A stretch of DNA of 6,195 nucleotides from positions 1-6,195 of the forward strand of contig DFIB01000197.1 of the NCBI GenBank assembly GCA_002371375.1, in the 5' to 3' direction. A program made the position numbers and the translations under genes. Shown in pieces: positions 1 to 5,606 of the stretch (its first letter is position 1; every line of letters begins with the position of its first letter). This DNA is from Mageeibacillus sp. UBA3708. Its GTDB lineage: Bacteria > Bacillota > Clostridia > Saccharofermentanales > Saccharofermentanaceae. A model generated the notes under the pieces. The model did no database searches. It saw only the letters and a list, made by a program, of their open reading frames with translations, and had not been told where the DNA came from.

Positions 1-365
1 TGAGGAACGGGTGTAACATCCTTGATCATCGTTACCTGAAGACCAACTGTTGCAAGAGCACGGATTGCAGACTCACGTCCGGAACCGGGACCCTTAACGA
101 AAACTTCAACAGTCTTCATACCGTGATCAACTGCCTTCTTACCGGCCTCTTCTGAAGCGATCTGAGCTGCGTAGGCTGTACCCTTACGTGAGCCCTTCAT
201 ACCCATCTCACCTGCAGATGCCCAGGAAATAGCATTTCCTGCTTTATCAGTAATAGTAACGATCGTATTGTTAAATGTTGCATGAATGTGAGCCTGACCG
301 TCTACGACGTTCTTACGCTCACGTCTCTTAGGCCTTATGGCTGTTTTCTTAGCTGCTTTTGCCAT
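1..365 (-). CDS. rpsK: 30S ribosomal protein S11 (partial, C-terminus off the window)
   Basis: S11 of the small ribosomal subunit platform, which binds 16S rRNA near the mRNA exit path. Translating the minus strand from the ATG at 363-365 gives 121 complete codons. They start [16 protein letters not shown] and include the family blocks [26 protein letters not shown] and [14 protein letters not shown], ending in DVTPVP. Full-length S11 continues with a basic tail of about a dozen residues, which lies beyond the left edge. The start is fixed by a GGGGAGG ribosome binding site a few bases upstream and by the usual lysine/alanine-rich N-terminus. The rpsM stop is 16 nt upstream, so the two genes are almost certainly cotranscribed. 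rpsD, rpoA and rplQ would be expected beyond the left edge, but that is inference. Confidence 0.98.
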   Translation of the reverse strand, partial: MAKAAKKTAIRPKRRERKNVVDGQAHIHATFNNTIVTITDKAGNAISWASAGEMGMKGSRKGTAYAAQIASEEAGKKAVDHGMKTVEVFVKGPGSGRESAIRALATVGLQVTMIKDVTPVP

Positions 366-381
366 TTATACTGTCCTCCCC

Positions 382-750
382 TTACTTCTTCTTGCCTGCA
401 ACAGTACGCTTAGGTCCCTTGCGGGTACGTGCGTTTGTCTTTGTGCGCTGGCCTCTTACGGGAAGTCCCATTCTGTGGCGGCGGCCACGGTAGCATCCGA
501 TCTCGGTAAGACGCTTGATGTTAAGAGCTACCTCTCTCTTGAGGTCACCCTCTACTGTGTAATGATTCTCGATCCTGTCACGGATCTTAGCAACTTCGTC
601 CTCAGAGAGATCCTTAACACGTGTATCGGGATTGATACCTGTCTCTTTGATGATGTCGGAAGCGCTTGTTCTGCCAATGCCGTAAATGTAGGTAAGAGCT
701 ATCTCAACTCTCTTGTCATTCGGCAAATCAACACCGGCTATACGAGCCAT
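382..750 (-). CDS. rpsM: 30S ribosomal protein S13
   Basis: S13 sits in the head of the small subunit, contacting 16S rRNA and the P-site tRNA and forming bridges to the large subunit. The 122-residue length is standard. The N-terminus [20 protein letters not shown] and the helix-two-turns-helix start [10 protein letters not shown] (residues 21-30) are typical. The basic C-terminus is also diagnostic: [17 protein letters not shown] around 85-101, then [10 protein letters not shown] and a KKK end. A GGAGGT ribosome binding site lies 7 nt before the ATG. rpsK follows after 16 nt. Upstream, a gap of about 220 nt separates it from rpmJ, far longer than other gaps in this cluster. That gap holds hairpins that could control this gene (see the leader entry). 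Confidence 0.99.
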   Translation of the reverse strand: MARIAGVDLPNDKRVEIALTYIYGIGRTSASDIIKETGINPDTRVKDLSEDEVAKIRDRIENHYTVEGDLKREVALNIKRLTEIGCYRGRRHRMGLPVRGQRTKTNARTRKGPKRTVAGKKK

Positions 751-970
751 TTTGTTACCTCCATAAATCGAGTAATGTTTTGTTTGGATCTATATACAAC
801 ACGCGGCGTAAGGAACTCTTTCGTGTCAGGAAGGAGCAGCCGCCCCTACATTTACGTGTAATATTCGATTATCCTGTTTTGTTTGCAAATCTGTTGTTCG
901 TGGCGAAGCAGTGCCACTCTGATTCCGCAGGGCTAAATCTGCAGCATCAGTCAAACTGTTCCTCTCTGCA
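751..970 (-). promoter_or_regulatory. Structured 220-nt leader between rpmJ and rpsM
   Basis: No gene is visible here on either strand. On the minus strand, 20 nt after the rpmJ stop, is a strong hairpin. Its arms CTGATGCTGCAG (950-939) and CTGCGGAATCAG (930-919) form a 12-position stem with one mismatch and one G-U pair around an 8-nt loop. Directly after it is GTGGC/GCCAC (917-913 with 904-900). Further weak pairings are possible near rpsM: ACAC plus GCGGC (859-838) with GCCGCGTGT (807-799). No U-tract follows either of the first two hairpins, so they are not ordinary terminators. A weak promoter-like pair, TTGCAA, 17 nt, AATATT, lies around 887-859. This could be a leader for ribosomal protein feedback, as S4 acts upstream of rpsM in the E. 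coli alpha operon. It could also be a processing site or an internal promoter. The role is inference. Confidence 0.45.
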
Positions 971-1084
971 TCAACCCTGCTTCTGCTTGTGCTTAGGGTC
1001 TGAACAGATGACCATTACCTTACCGTTACGACGAATGACTTTACACTTCTCGCACATCGGCTTAACTGACGGTCTAACCTTCAT
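971..1084 (-). CDS. rpmJ: 50S ribosomal protein L36 (zinc-binding type)
   Basis: L36 is the smallest large-subunit protein and binds 23S rRNA. I found it by translating the minus strand from the ATG at 1082-1084. It gives 37 residues, [20 protein letters not shown] to the end HKQKQG, which is the family's normal length. The zinc ligands are all present: Cys11, Cys14, Cys27 and His32, so this is the C-plus (zinc) form. An AGGAGG ribosome binding site lies about 10 nt upstream. A good promoter lies about 80 nt upstream, and a terminator-ended unrelated gene precedes that. rpmJ is therefore the first gene of its own transcript here, rather than following infA directly as it does in most Bacillota. 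Confidence 0.98.
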   Translation of the reverse strand: MKVRPSVKPMCEKCKVIRRNGKVMVICSDPKHKQKQG

Positions 1085-1165
1085 TGTCCGTAATCCTCCT
1101 GACAATTTCTTTTTGCTGTCTTTTTTGCTCAACAAAAACTTGCGCTTCTGAGCGCATGCTATACT
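1085..1165 (-). promoter_or_regulatory. 5' leader of the rpmJ transcript with a start-proximal hairpin
   Basis: The predicted transcription start is near 1159. Minus-strand RNA begins almost at once with a perfect hairpin: TGCGCT, loop CAGA, AGCGCA (1156-1141). It is followed by AGTTTTTGTT (1140-1131) and a purine-rich run up to the AGGAGG ribosome binding site. A stem within about 3 nt of the 5' end fits an RNA-stabilising structure. The short U-run also makes it resemble a very early attenuator, although the 6-bp stem is modest. The secY transcript has a similar arrangement. Confidence 0.5.
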
Positions 1166-1193
1166 ATTGTAACAGATTTTTTTGAGAGTTCAA
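1166..1193 (-). promoter_or_regulatory. Sigma-A type promoter for rpmJ-rpsM-rpsK
   Basis: On the minus strand there is a -35 TTGAAC (1193-1188), a 16-nt spacer containing seven A residues, and a -10 TACAAT (1171-1166). Each hexamer differs from consensus at one or two positions. It lies about 80 nt upstream of the rpmJ start, downstream of the preceding gene's terminator. This is a strong argument that the ribosomal genes to the left are transcribed separately from secY-adk-map-infA. Confidence 0.8.
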
Positions 1194-1456
1194 GAAGCAA
1201 TTTGCACTTCCGCGCTTCTATGTTTGTAACGGCTTTGCAGGGCAAATCTCCGGAAGCTTCCTTATACGATTGCACACTGATGTTATACCACAGAATGACC
1301 GTCAAGACCAGCCGCTTGAAAGCTGCTTTTCTTCCGCATAAACTGCGGATGAAAAGCTCAATTTCTGCGGATTCCGCAAAAATCAGGGATCTTTCCGCAA
1401 TTTCCGCGGAAAAACCGGTGAGCCAGCCGGATCTGCCGGCCGGCTTTCGCGCAGAA
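1194..1456. other. Gene-free, palindrome-rich island
   Basis: I see no convincing gene here. The two open frames across it (plus 1202-1459, minus 1159-1476) lack ribosome binding sites and family features. The stretch holds many inverted repeats. The largest is GCTTTTC-T-TCCGCA (1325-1338) against TGCGGA-T-GAAAAGC (1344-1357), 13 pairs with one mismatch and a 5-nt loop. Next are TGCGGA-T-TCCGCA (1366-1378), the perfect palindrome TTTCCGCGGAAA (1401-1412), AGCCGG/CCGGCT (1425-1430 with 1440-1445), GCCGGCCGGC (1435-1444), GGAAGCTTCC (near 1252-1261) and TTTGC/GCAAA (near 1234-1246). AATTTCTGCGGA (1360-1371) recurs with one change as AATTTCCGCGGA (1399-1410). The section may be a structured RNA, a multi-site operator, or the remains of a repeat element. 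Confidence 0.55.
1325..1357. repeat. 13-bp inverted repeat (hairpin) in the intergenic island
   Basis: Arms 1325-1338 and 1344-1357 pair perfectly except for one central T-T (plus) or A-A (minus) mismatch, with a 5-base loop. No T-tract follows on either strand, so it is not a classic terminator. It is the strongest dyad in the window. Confidence 0.8.
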
Positions 1457-1496
1457 TAAAAGAAAGGCTGCCTCATAACAGATTTGAGACAGCCCC
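1457..1496 (-). terminator. Rho-independent terminator of the zinc-ribbon membrane gene
   Basis: The minus strand has arms GGCTGTCTCA (1494-1485) and TGAGGCAGCC (1475-1466). They pair over ten positions with one G-U, around a 9-nt loop, followed by TTTCTTTTA. It lies about 28 nt after the stop at 1525. It ends the upstream gene and separates it from the rpmJ promoter. Confidence 0.88.
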
Positions 1497-1524
1497 ATAT
1501 ACATCATATTACTGTTCAGGGAAG

Positions 1525-2205
1525 TTAATTCGTAAACAGATGCTTACGGTTCTTGAAATAAATGTAATTGACTACAACCATGGCTCCGGTAACGACCAGT
1601 TGGACTATCGGTGTTGAAATAAGCGAACCGACAGCTACGCCCGACCTGGACCTGAGTACTATTACAACTGCAATTACATATGCGACTGATGCTGCACAGG
1701 CTGCTATCAGAAGACCCAGATAGAGCTTGGGACCCATAGCCTTGAACCCGGACAGCTGGAAACGCACGAAGATGGCACCTGCAGCCAGGGCTATGAACAC
1801 GAGACCAAAGAGGATATCTACAGCCTTGAGTCCCTTGAACATTGAATAAACAAGCTTGGCTACACCGCCATAGTGCGCACCGGTAAGGACTCTGATTCCG
1901 TTATAAAGATTAATGGCACATGATGCGAATAACTGGAAATAGATAATAAACTTGAACCAGTTCATGCCGAGCTGCTGACCGTTCGGCCCGACAGTGAATG
2001 CGGGGACAGAACCACCCGCAGACTGCTGCTGAGGCTGCTGGTACTGTGGCTGCTGATACTGCTGCTGCGGCTGCTGGTACTGAGGCTGCTGTGGCTGCTG
2101 ATACTGCTGAGGCTGAGGTGCAGCAGCCGGCGTCAGCGGGCATCCGCACTCGGAACAGAATGCTGATCCTGCATCAACAATAGAATTACATTTGGGACAA
2201 TTCAT
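1525..2205 (-). CDS. Zinc-ribbon membrane protein of unknown function
   Basis: I do not recognise this 226-residue protein beyond its architecture. Residues 3-20 form a short zinc ribbon, CPKC then 10 residues then CSEC. This resembles the small N-terminal zinc ribbons seen on many Gram-positive membrane proteins. Residues about 30-61 are a low-complexity linker of repeated Q, P and Y. Residues about 83-101, 128-148, 160-184 and 195-217 are hydrophobic and look like four membrane helices, so the ribbon and linker are probably cytoplasmic. No signal peptide is seen. A longer frame opens at 2235, but AAGGAGG sits 5 nt before the ATG at 2205, so I use that start. A terminator lies downstream, and an infA terminator upstream, so it is its own transcription unit between infA and rpmJ. 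No catalytic motif is visible. Possible roles include signalling or envelope function, but I assign none. Confidence 0.88.
   Translation of the reverse strand: MNCPKCNSIVDAGSAFCSECGCPLTPAAAPQPQQYQQPQQPQYQQPQQQYQQPQYQQPQQQSAGGSVPAFTVGPNGQQLGMNWFKFIIYFQLFASCAINLYNGIRVLTGAHYGGVAKLVYSMFKGLKAVDILFGLVFIALAAGAIFVRFQLSGFKAMGPKLYLGLLIAACAASVAYVIAVVIVLRSRSGVAVGSLISTPIVQLVVTGAMVVVNYIYFKNRKHLFTN
2023..2118 (-). repeat. Q/P/Y-encoding tandem repeat inside the zinc-ribbon gene
   Basis: About 96 bp of imperfect short repeats, seen on the plus strand as runs of gctgctg, ctgatactg and ctggtactg units. They encode residues about 30-61 as variations on PQQYQQ and PQYQQ. The purine/pyrimidine bias of the units makes alternative frames open on both strands. 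In-frame repeats of this kind can change length by slippage, so strains may differ in linker length. Confidence 0.85.
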
Positions 2206-2290
2206 ATTAACCTCCTTAGGGCTTGATGGGTTCATTCTATCACATATTATTTACATAATGAGTAACGAGGTGTCTTTCCCGCGTTACGGT
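2206..2290 (-). promoter_or_regulatory. Upstream region of the zinc-ribbon gene with a dyad
   Basis: Between the infA terminator and the zinc-ribbon gene, the minus strand contains AT-rich DNA with possible -10 elements TAGAAT (2239-2234) and AATAAT (2251-2246). Neither has a good -35 at the right distance, so the promoter is uncertain. A 6-bp inverted repeat, GTAACG (2262-2267) with CGTTAC (2282-2287), sits just upstream and could be an operator or simply chance. Confidence 0.35.
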
Positions 2291-2343
2291 AAATAAAAAC
2301 AGACCCCTGCATCGGCATGTTCTGCTTTACGGGATCCGTCTGT
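2291..2343 (-). terminator. Rho-independent terminator of secY-adk-map-infA
   Basis: On the minus strand ACAGAC (2343-2338) pairs with GTCTGT (2304-2299). Inside this, after a 4-nt bulge, CCC (2333-2331) pairs with GGG (2307-2305). The RNA then runs into TTTTATTT (2298-2291). It starts 6 nt after the infA stop. The long inner loop makes it less regular than a textbook terminator, but position and T-tract fit well. Confidence 0.75.
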
Positions 2344-2349
2344 CTTATC

Positions 2350-2577
2350 TTATTTCTTCTTCTCGCCTCTCCAGGTTATCCTTCCCCTGGACAGATCGTA
2401 AGGTGACAACTCCATTGTTACCTTATCTCCCGGCAGGATCTTGATGTAGTTCTGGCGGAGTTTGCCTGACAGGTGTGCCAGGACGATGTGTCCGCTGTCA
2501 AGCTTTACCTTAAATGTTGCATTAGGTAATGCTTCGTCAACAATTCCGGCTACTTCGATTACATCCTCTTTTGACAT
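2350..2577 (-). CDS. infA: Translation initiation factor IF-1
   Basis: IF-1 binds the A site of the 30S subunit during initiation and works with IF-2 and IF-3. The protein is 75 residues, against about 72 in most bacteria. It forms a single S1-like OB fold. Family blocks are [51 protein letters not shown] and [15 protein letters not shown], with a short GEKKK tail. The ATG overlaps the map stop by one base (TAATG on the minus strand). An AGGAGG ribosome binding site lies inside the end of map, so its translation is probably coupled to map. A terminator follows immediately, so it ends its operon instead of leading into rpmJ. Confidence 0.99.
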   Translation of the reverse strand: MSKEDVIEVAGIVDEALPNATFKVKLDSGHIVLAHLSGKLRQNYIKILPGDKVTMELSPYDLSRGRITWRGEKKK

Positions 2578-3341
2578 TAAACATCCTCCTCATAAGTTGT
2601 CATAACAGGGCCTTCTTCTGTAATAAGTATTGTATTTTCATAATGAGCCGCAGGAAGACCGTCACGGGTGACGATCGTCCATCCGTCATTAAGTTGCTCT
2701 ATGTATCTCTTGCCCAGCGTGATCATCGGTTCGATGCAGATCGCCATTCCGACCTTGAGCTTGCAGCCGTGTCCGGCCTTGCCATAGTTAAGTACTTCGG
2801 GGTCCTGATGAAGTGATGTTCCTATGCCGTGACCGGTCAATTCACGGACAACACCGTAGCCGAAGCTCTCACAGTACTCCTGAACGGCATGACCGATATC
2901 GCCTGTCCTGTTGCCTGCGTATGCATACTTAAGACCTTCAAAAAATGACTGCTTCGTCCTTGTCACCAGATCCTTAACTTCCTGCTTTACGTCGCCGACA
3001 AGATATGTTCTGCAGGCATCAGAATGATATCCTTCAAGTATGGCACCCACATCAACGGAAATGATATCACCGTCCTTGAGGATTCTCTTTTTGGAAGGGA
3101 TCCCGTGCACCACCGCCTCATTTACCGAAGTGCATGCAGACCCGGAGAAAGGGGGTTCGCCGTAATTAAGAAAAGAAGGTACTGCACCGTGTCCGGTGAT
3201 GATATCGTGAACTATCTTGTCCACATCATAAGTGGACATCCCGGGGCGGATCTCCTTATCCAGCGTCCTGAAGACTTCCTGCAGGATCTTACCGGATGAT
3301 TTCATCAATTCGAATTCTTCAGCATTTAATATCTCTATCAT
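2577..3341 (-). CDS. map: Methionine aminopeptidase, type I
   Basis: Cytoplasmic metalloenzyme that removes the initiator methionine from new proteins when the second residue is small. The 254-residue protein has all five metal ligands: Asp97 (SVDVG), Asp108 (HSDACR), His171 (TGHGIG), Glu204 (CIEPM) and Glu235 (HYEN). It also has the substrate-contacting His79 (VVHGIP). These numbers coincide with those of the E. coli enzyme. It lacks an N-terminal zinc/SH3 linker extension, so it is the compact type Ia. The open frame extends to 3437, but the extra 32 codons overlap adk and look non-native, so I start at [10 protein letters not shown] (3341). The ribosome binding site there is only a weak GGAAAG. 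The gene lies 19 nt after adk and overlaps infA by 1 nt. The KOW-domain gene often found between map and infA in Clostridia is absent. Confidence 0.97.
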   Translation of the reverse strand: MIEILNAEEFELMKSSGKILQEVFRTLDKEIRPGMSTYDVDKIVHDIITGHGAVPSFLNYGEPPFSGSACTSVNEAVVHGIPSKKRILKDGDIISVDVGAILEGYHSDACRTYLVGDVKQEVKDLVTRTKQSFFEGLKYAYAGNRTGDIGHAVQEYCESFGYGVVRELTGHGIGTSLHQDPEVLNYGKAGHGCKLKVGMAICIEPMITLGKRYIEQLNDGWTIVTRDGLPAAHYENTILITEEGPVMTTYEEDV

Positions 3342-3360
3342 TTGTGTCTTCTTTCCGGTC

Positions 3361-4014
3361 TCAGATGCCGAGCTTGGCGAGTCCGTCCTCAATAGATTTG
3401 ATGCAGGTGTCGGAATCGACATTGTTGTTGCCCTCAATGATCAATCCTTTCGCATCGTAGAAATCAATGAGAGGCTTTGTATTCTCGTAATAAGTTACAA
3501 GACGTGCCTCCACAGTCTCAGGTGTGTCGTCAGCTCTCTGAACAACAGAGCCGCCGCAGAGATCGCATACGCCCTCGACCTTTGTGGGCTTGTATTTCAC
3601 ATTGAAGCTGGCGCCGCACTTCTCGCATACTCTTCTGGAGCATACGCGGTCCTTGATGATATCATCATCGACGATGATGGACAATACCGCATCGATCTTC
3701 TCGTTCTTCTTCGAGAGCATCTCGTCGAGCGCCTCGGCCTGCGCAATGGTCCTGGGGAATCCGTCTAGGATATATCCTTTCGCGCAATCGCTCTCGGCAA
3801 GCCTTCCCTCGACCATTCCGATAGTGATGCTGTCAGGAACGAGCTGTCCCTTGTCAATGTATGATTTTGCTTCCAGTCCGAGAGGCGTTCCTGCTTTGAT
3901 ATTGCTCCTGAAGATATCTCCCGTGGAGATATGAGCAAGTCCGTATTTCTCCTTGAGAACTACTGCCGTTGTTCCTTTACCCGAACCGGGTGCACCCAAA
4001 ATGATCAGTCTCAT
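3361..4014 (-). CDS. adk: Adenylate kinase (zinc-LID type)
   Basis: Catalyses ATP + AMP to 2 ADP, keeping adenine nucleotides balanced in the cytoplasm. The 217-residue length is that of the long bacterial form. Domains in order: P-loop GAPGSGKGT at residues 7-15; NMP-binding part with STGD (30-33) and Arg36; GFPRT at 85-89; LID about 122-160. The LID carries four cysteines, Cys130/Cys133 and Cys150/Cys153, a structural zinc site typical of Gram-positive enzymes. Further conserved residues are Arg123 (DRVCSRR), Arg160, Asp162/Asp163 and Arg171. A GGAGGG ribosome binding site lies ahead of the ATG. It sits 20 nt after secY and 19 nt before map, the usual Bacillota order. Confidence 0.99.
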   Translation of the reverse strand: MRLIILGAPGSGKGTTAVVLKEKYGLAHISTGDIFRSNIKAGTPLGLEAKSYIDKGQLVPDSITIGMVEGRLAESDCAKGYILDGFPRTIAQAEALDEMLSKKNEKIDAVLSIIVDDDIIKDRVCSRRVCEKCGASFNVKYKPTKVEGVCDLCGGSVVQRADDTPETVEARLVTYYENTKPLIDFYDAKGLIIEGNNNVDSDTCIKSIEDGLAKLGI

Positions 4015-4034
4015 GATTATTTCCCTCCGATAGA

Positions 4035-5345
4035 TTACTGCTTGAAAGCCTTTACATTCTTGACAGGCTTGCTGCTTTTCTTCTTGTCATCTTCTTCCTT
4101 GATGCCGTTGTCAAGGAGTGTGATCATCTCAACCACAACGGTGGACAGGATCACCATGGCTATTCCCGCGTACCAGAACCCGCGGATCTGCGGAACGATC
4201 GATACAAGCATGGGAACAAGGCACAGGATAAGGAGATACACTGCACCGGCATAGTTCATGTTGGCGAACATCTTGGTAAGGAACTGTGATGTAGGCTTGC
4301 CGGGCTTGACTCCCGCGATATATCCGCTGTTGTTGCGGAGCTCATTGGCGATCTCGTTAGGATTGAACTGCATGATCGCGAAAGCGCTGGACAGGATGAT
4401 CGTGAAGAAAGCGTACAGTATGAGATACGCCGGGCTCATCCTGAAGTTGACAAATCCCCTGACAATACCACTCTCGCTTCCCGAATTGTAGAAAGCAATG
4501 ATAAGGGCGGGAGTCGTAAGGATCATCATGGCATAAATGATGGGTAGGATCCCTGCCTGTGTGATCTTGATGGGGAGAGATGTATTCTGGCCCATGTACT
4601 GTCTCATACCGATGCTTCTCTTATTGAACATGATCTTGATCCTGCGCTCAGCCGTCTGAACATATACACAAAAGATCAGCGCAGCAGCGCCCAGGATAAC
4701 GGCAAGAACCGTAAATACTATAGCCCATACCAGACCGAGCTTTGCCTCGGATTGCAGATATATTGACTTAAGAACATGAGGGATATTGCGGCAGATCGCG
4801 GCGAAAATAACAACCGAGAAGCCGTTGCCCAATCCCTTGGAGGAGATGAGCTCGCATATCCACGATACGAGAGCGGAACCGATGGTGAAGCCAAGGATCG
4901 ATATGATCATTGCAAGCCAGAAATTGATCCTTGGAGACAATGCCTTAAGCGAACCCGTGACCATCAGAACCGAGAAAACAAATCCCGCGATCATGGCGGC
5001 CATCCTTGTCCACTTTGTTATCTTCTTCTGAACGACCTCATTCTGTGCCGACATATTGCGTAGAGCCGGGATCGCCGCAGACAGTATCTGAACGATTATC
5101 ATACCGATAAGATAAGGATATACTGACAGCGATATGATCGATGCATTGTATATTCCCTTGCCGGACAAGATGCCCATCAGATTGCCGATGTCTCCCCATC
5201 CCTTTACAGTATTCCTGAAAGCTGCAACGTCCATTCCGGGGCACGGAATAAGTGCTGCCACAGCCAATATCGTGAGCATAAGAAGAGTGAATAATAATTT
5301 CTTACGCAGTTCCGGTATTTGAAAAGCTCTCTTGAGAGTCGACAT
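4035..5345 (-). CDS. secY: Preprotein translocase channel subunit SecY
   Basis: SecY forms the membrane pore of the SecYEG translocon, used with SecA for export and with ribosomes for membrane protein insertion. It is 436 residues, a normal length. Recognisable parts are the N-terminus KIPELR-like (10-16), IPCPGMD (33-39), KGLGNGFSVVIF (170-181), ERRI (233-236), FNPNEIANEL (327-336), and GVKPGKPTSQFL (345-356). Approximate membrane helices: 16-34, 66-90, 115-132, 142-160, 173-190, 203-229, 262-285, 303-325, 364-384 and 389-409, ten in all. A lysine/aspartate-rich tail of about 25 residues follows. Several normally stable motifs are altered, for example the EGG-GR block is NEVVQKK and the last-helix GGT is YAG. 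The frame extends to 5423, but GGAGGA sits 6 nt before the ATG at 5345. rplO is not upstream; secY leads its own transcript. Confidence 0.97.
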   Translation of the reverse strand: MSTLKRAFQIPELRKKLLFTLLMLTILAVAALIPCPGMDVAAFRNTVKGWGDIGNLMGILSGKGIYNASIISLSVYPYLIGMIIVQILSAAIPALRNMSAQNEVVQKKITKWTRMAAMIAGFVFSVLMVTGSLKALSPRINFWLAMIISILGFTIGSALVSWICELISSKGLGNGFSVVIFAAICRNIPHVLKSIYLQSEAKLGLVWAIVFTVLAVILGAAALIFCVYVQTAERRIKIMFNKRSIGMRQYMGQNTSLPIKITQAGILPIIYAMMILTTPALIIAFYNSGSESGIVRGFVNFRMSPAYLILYAFFTIILSSAFAIMQFNPNEIANELRNNSGYIAGVKPGKPTSQFLTKMFANMNYAGAVYLLILCLVPMLVSIVPQIRGFWYAGIAMVILSTVVVEMITLLDNGIKEEDDKKKSSKPVKNVKAFKQ

Positions 5346-5394
5346 TATATATCCTCCGATGTTGTTATCGCGTGCAGTATTCTGCAACTTATCT
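5346..5394 (-). promoter_or_regulatory. 5' leader of secY mRNA with a start-proximal hairpin and RBS
   Basis: The predicted transcription start is near 5388. RNA then soon forms TGCAG, loop AATA, CTGCA (5386-5373), a perfect 5-bp stem, before the GGAGGA ribosome binding site (5357-5352) that fixes the secY start. The layout repeats that of the rpmJ leader. Confidence 0.55.
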
Positions 5395-5423
5395 ATTATA
5401 ATAGCAATTCCTGTTTTTTTCAT
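5395..5423 (-). promoter_or_regulatory. Promoter of secY-adk-map-infA
   Basis: The minus strand has a perfect -10 TATAAT (5400-5395). At a 17-nt spacing the -35 is ATGAAA (5423-5418), matching consensus at four positions. Upstream DNA is rich in A-tracts (AAAAAAA at 5420-5414 and again at about 5432-5425), which could act as an UP element and compensate for the weak -35. Confidence 0.7.
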
Positions 5424-5461
5424 TATTTTTTTATTTCACTCAAAATTGCTCCGCCGCCGGT

Positions 5462-5490
5462 TTGACAAACGAATTGCCTGATGTTAACTT
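5462..5490 (+). promoter_or_regulatory. Promoter of the hydrogenase regulator-hydE unit
   Basis: A perfect -35 TTGACA (5462-5467), a 17-nt spacer and a weak -10 TAACTT (5485-5490, three consensus matches). The predicted start near 5497 gives a leader of about 110 nt. The weak -10 fits a promoter that depends on an activator, but that is inference. It is divergent from the secY promoter, about 40 bp away. Confidence 0.5.
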
Positions 5491-5496
5491 ATGCGT

Positions 5497-5606
5497 AACA
5501 GTTCTGAGTGCGGAAGGCAGATGCCCTGACGCGGAAGGCTTTAAGTAAATCTATCCTGCTTAAATGCTTCGGAACCTTGTTTGCGAGATGTGCAAAAGGA
5601 GGTCAA
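5497..5606 (+). promoter_or_regulatory. Leader of the hydrogenase regulator-hydE transcript
   Basis: About 110 nt without a gene. It contains a 9-bp direct repeat, GCGGAAGGC, at 5510-5518 and 5531-5539, exactly 21 bp apart (two helical turns). TTTAAG (5540-5545) can pair with CTTAAA (5559-5564). It ends with AAAGGAGGT (5595-5603), a very strong ribosome binding site 3 nt before the ATG at 5607. No riboswitch class is recognised. Confidence 0.45.

Noticed and set aside
337..861. 174-codon open frame on the plus strand
   Set aside because: It is antisense to rpsM and the start of rpsK, has no ribosome binding site, and its sequence is a shadow of the ribosomal genes.
919..950. Terminator after rpmJ
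   Set aside because: The stem is strong, but no U-tract follows on the minus strand, so I describe it as a leader structure instead.
1159..1476. Open frames in the intergenic island (minus 1159-1476, plus 1202-1459)
   Set aside because: They run through a terminator or the rpmJ promoter, lack ribosome binding sites, and encode sequence that reflects the palindromes and no recognisable fold.
2023..2118. Possible CRISPR array or satellite
   Set aside because: The repeats are short, contiguous, imperfect and in frame with the zinc-ribbon gene; there are no spacers.
3342..3437. N-terminal extension of map by 32 codons
   Set aside because: It overlaps the end of adk in another frame and is unlike type Ia enzymes; numbering from 3341 matches the known catalytic residues.
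3232..3768. 178-codon open frame on the plus strand
   Set aside because: It is antisense to adk and map, whose catalytic motifs are intact on the minus strand.
5346..5423. N-terminal extension of secY by 26 codons
   Set aside because: It covers the TATAAT promoter and the ribosome binding site; SecY proteins begin near the MSTLKRAFQIPELR start.
5508..5606. Upstream extension of the TM1266-type gene
   Set aside because: The strong AAAGGAGGT site lies directly before the ATG at 5607, and family members start with the same METR-like N-terminus.
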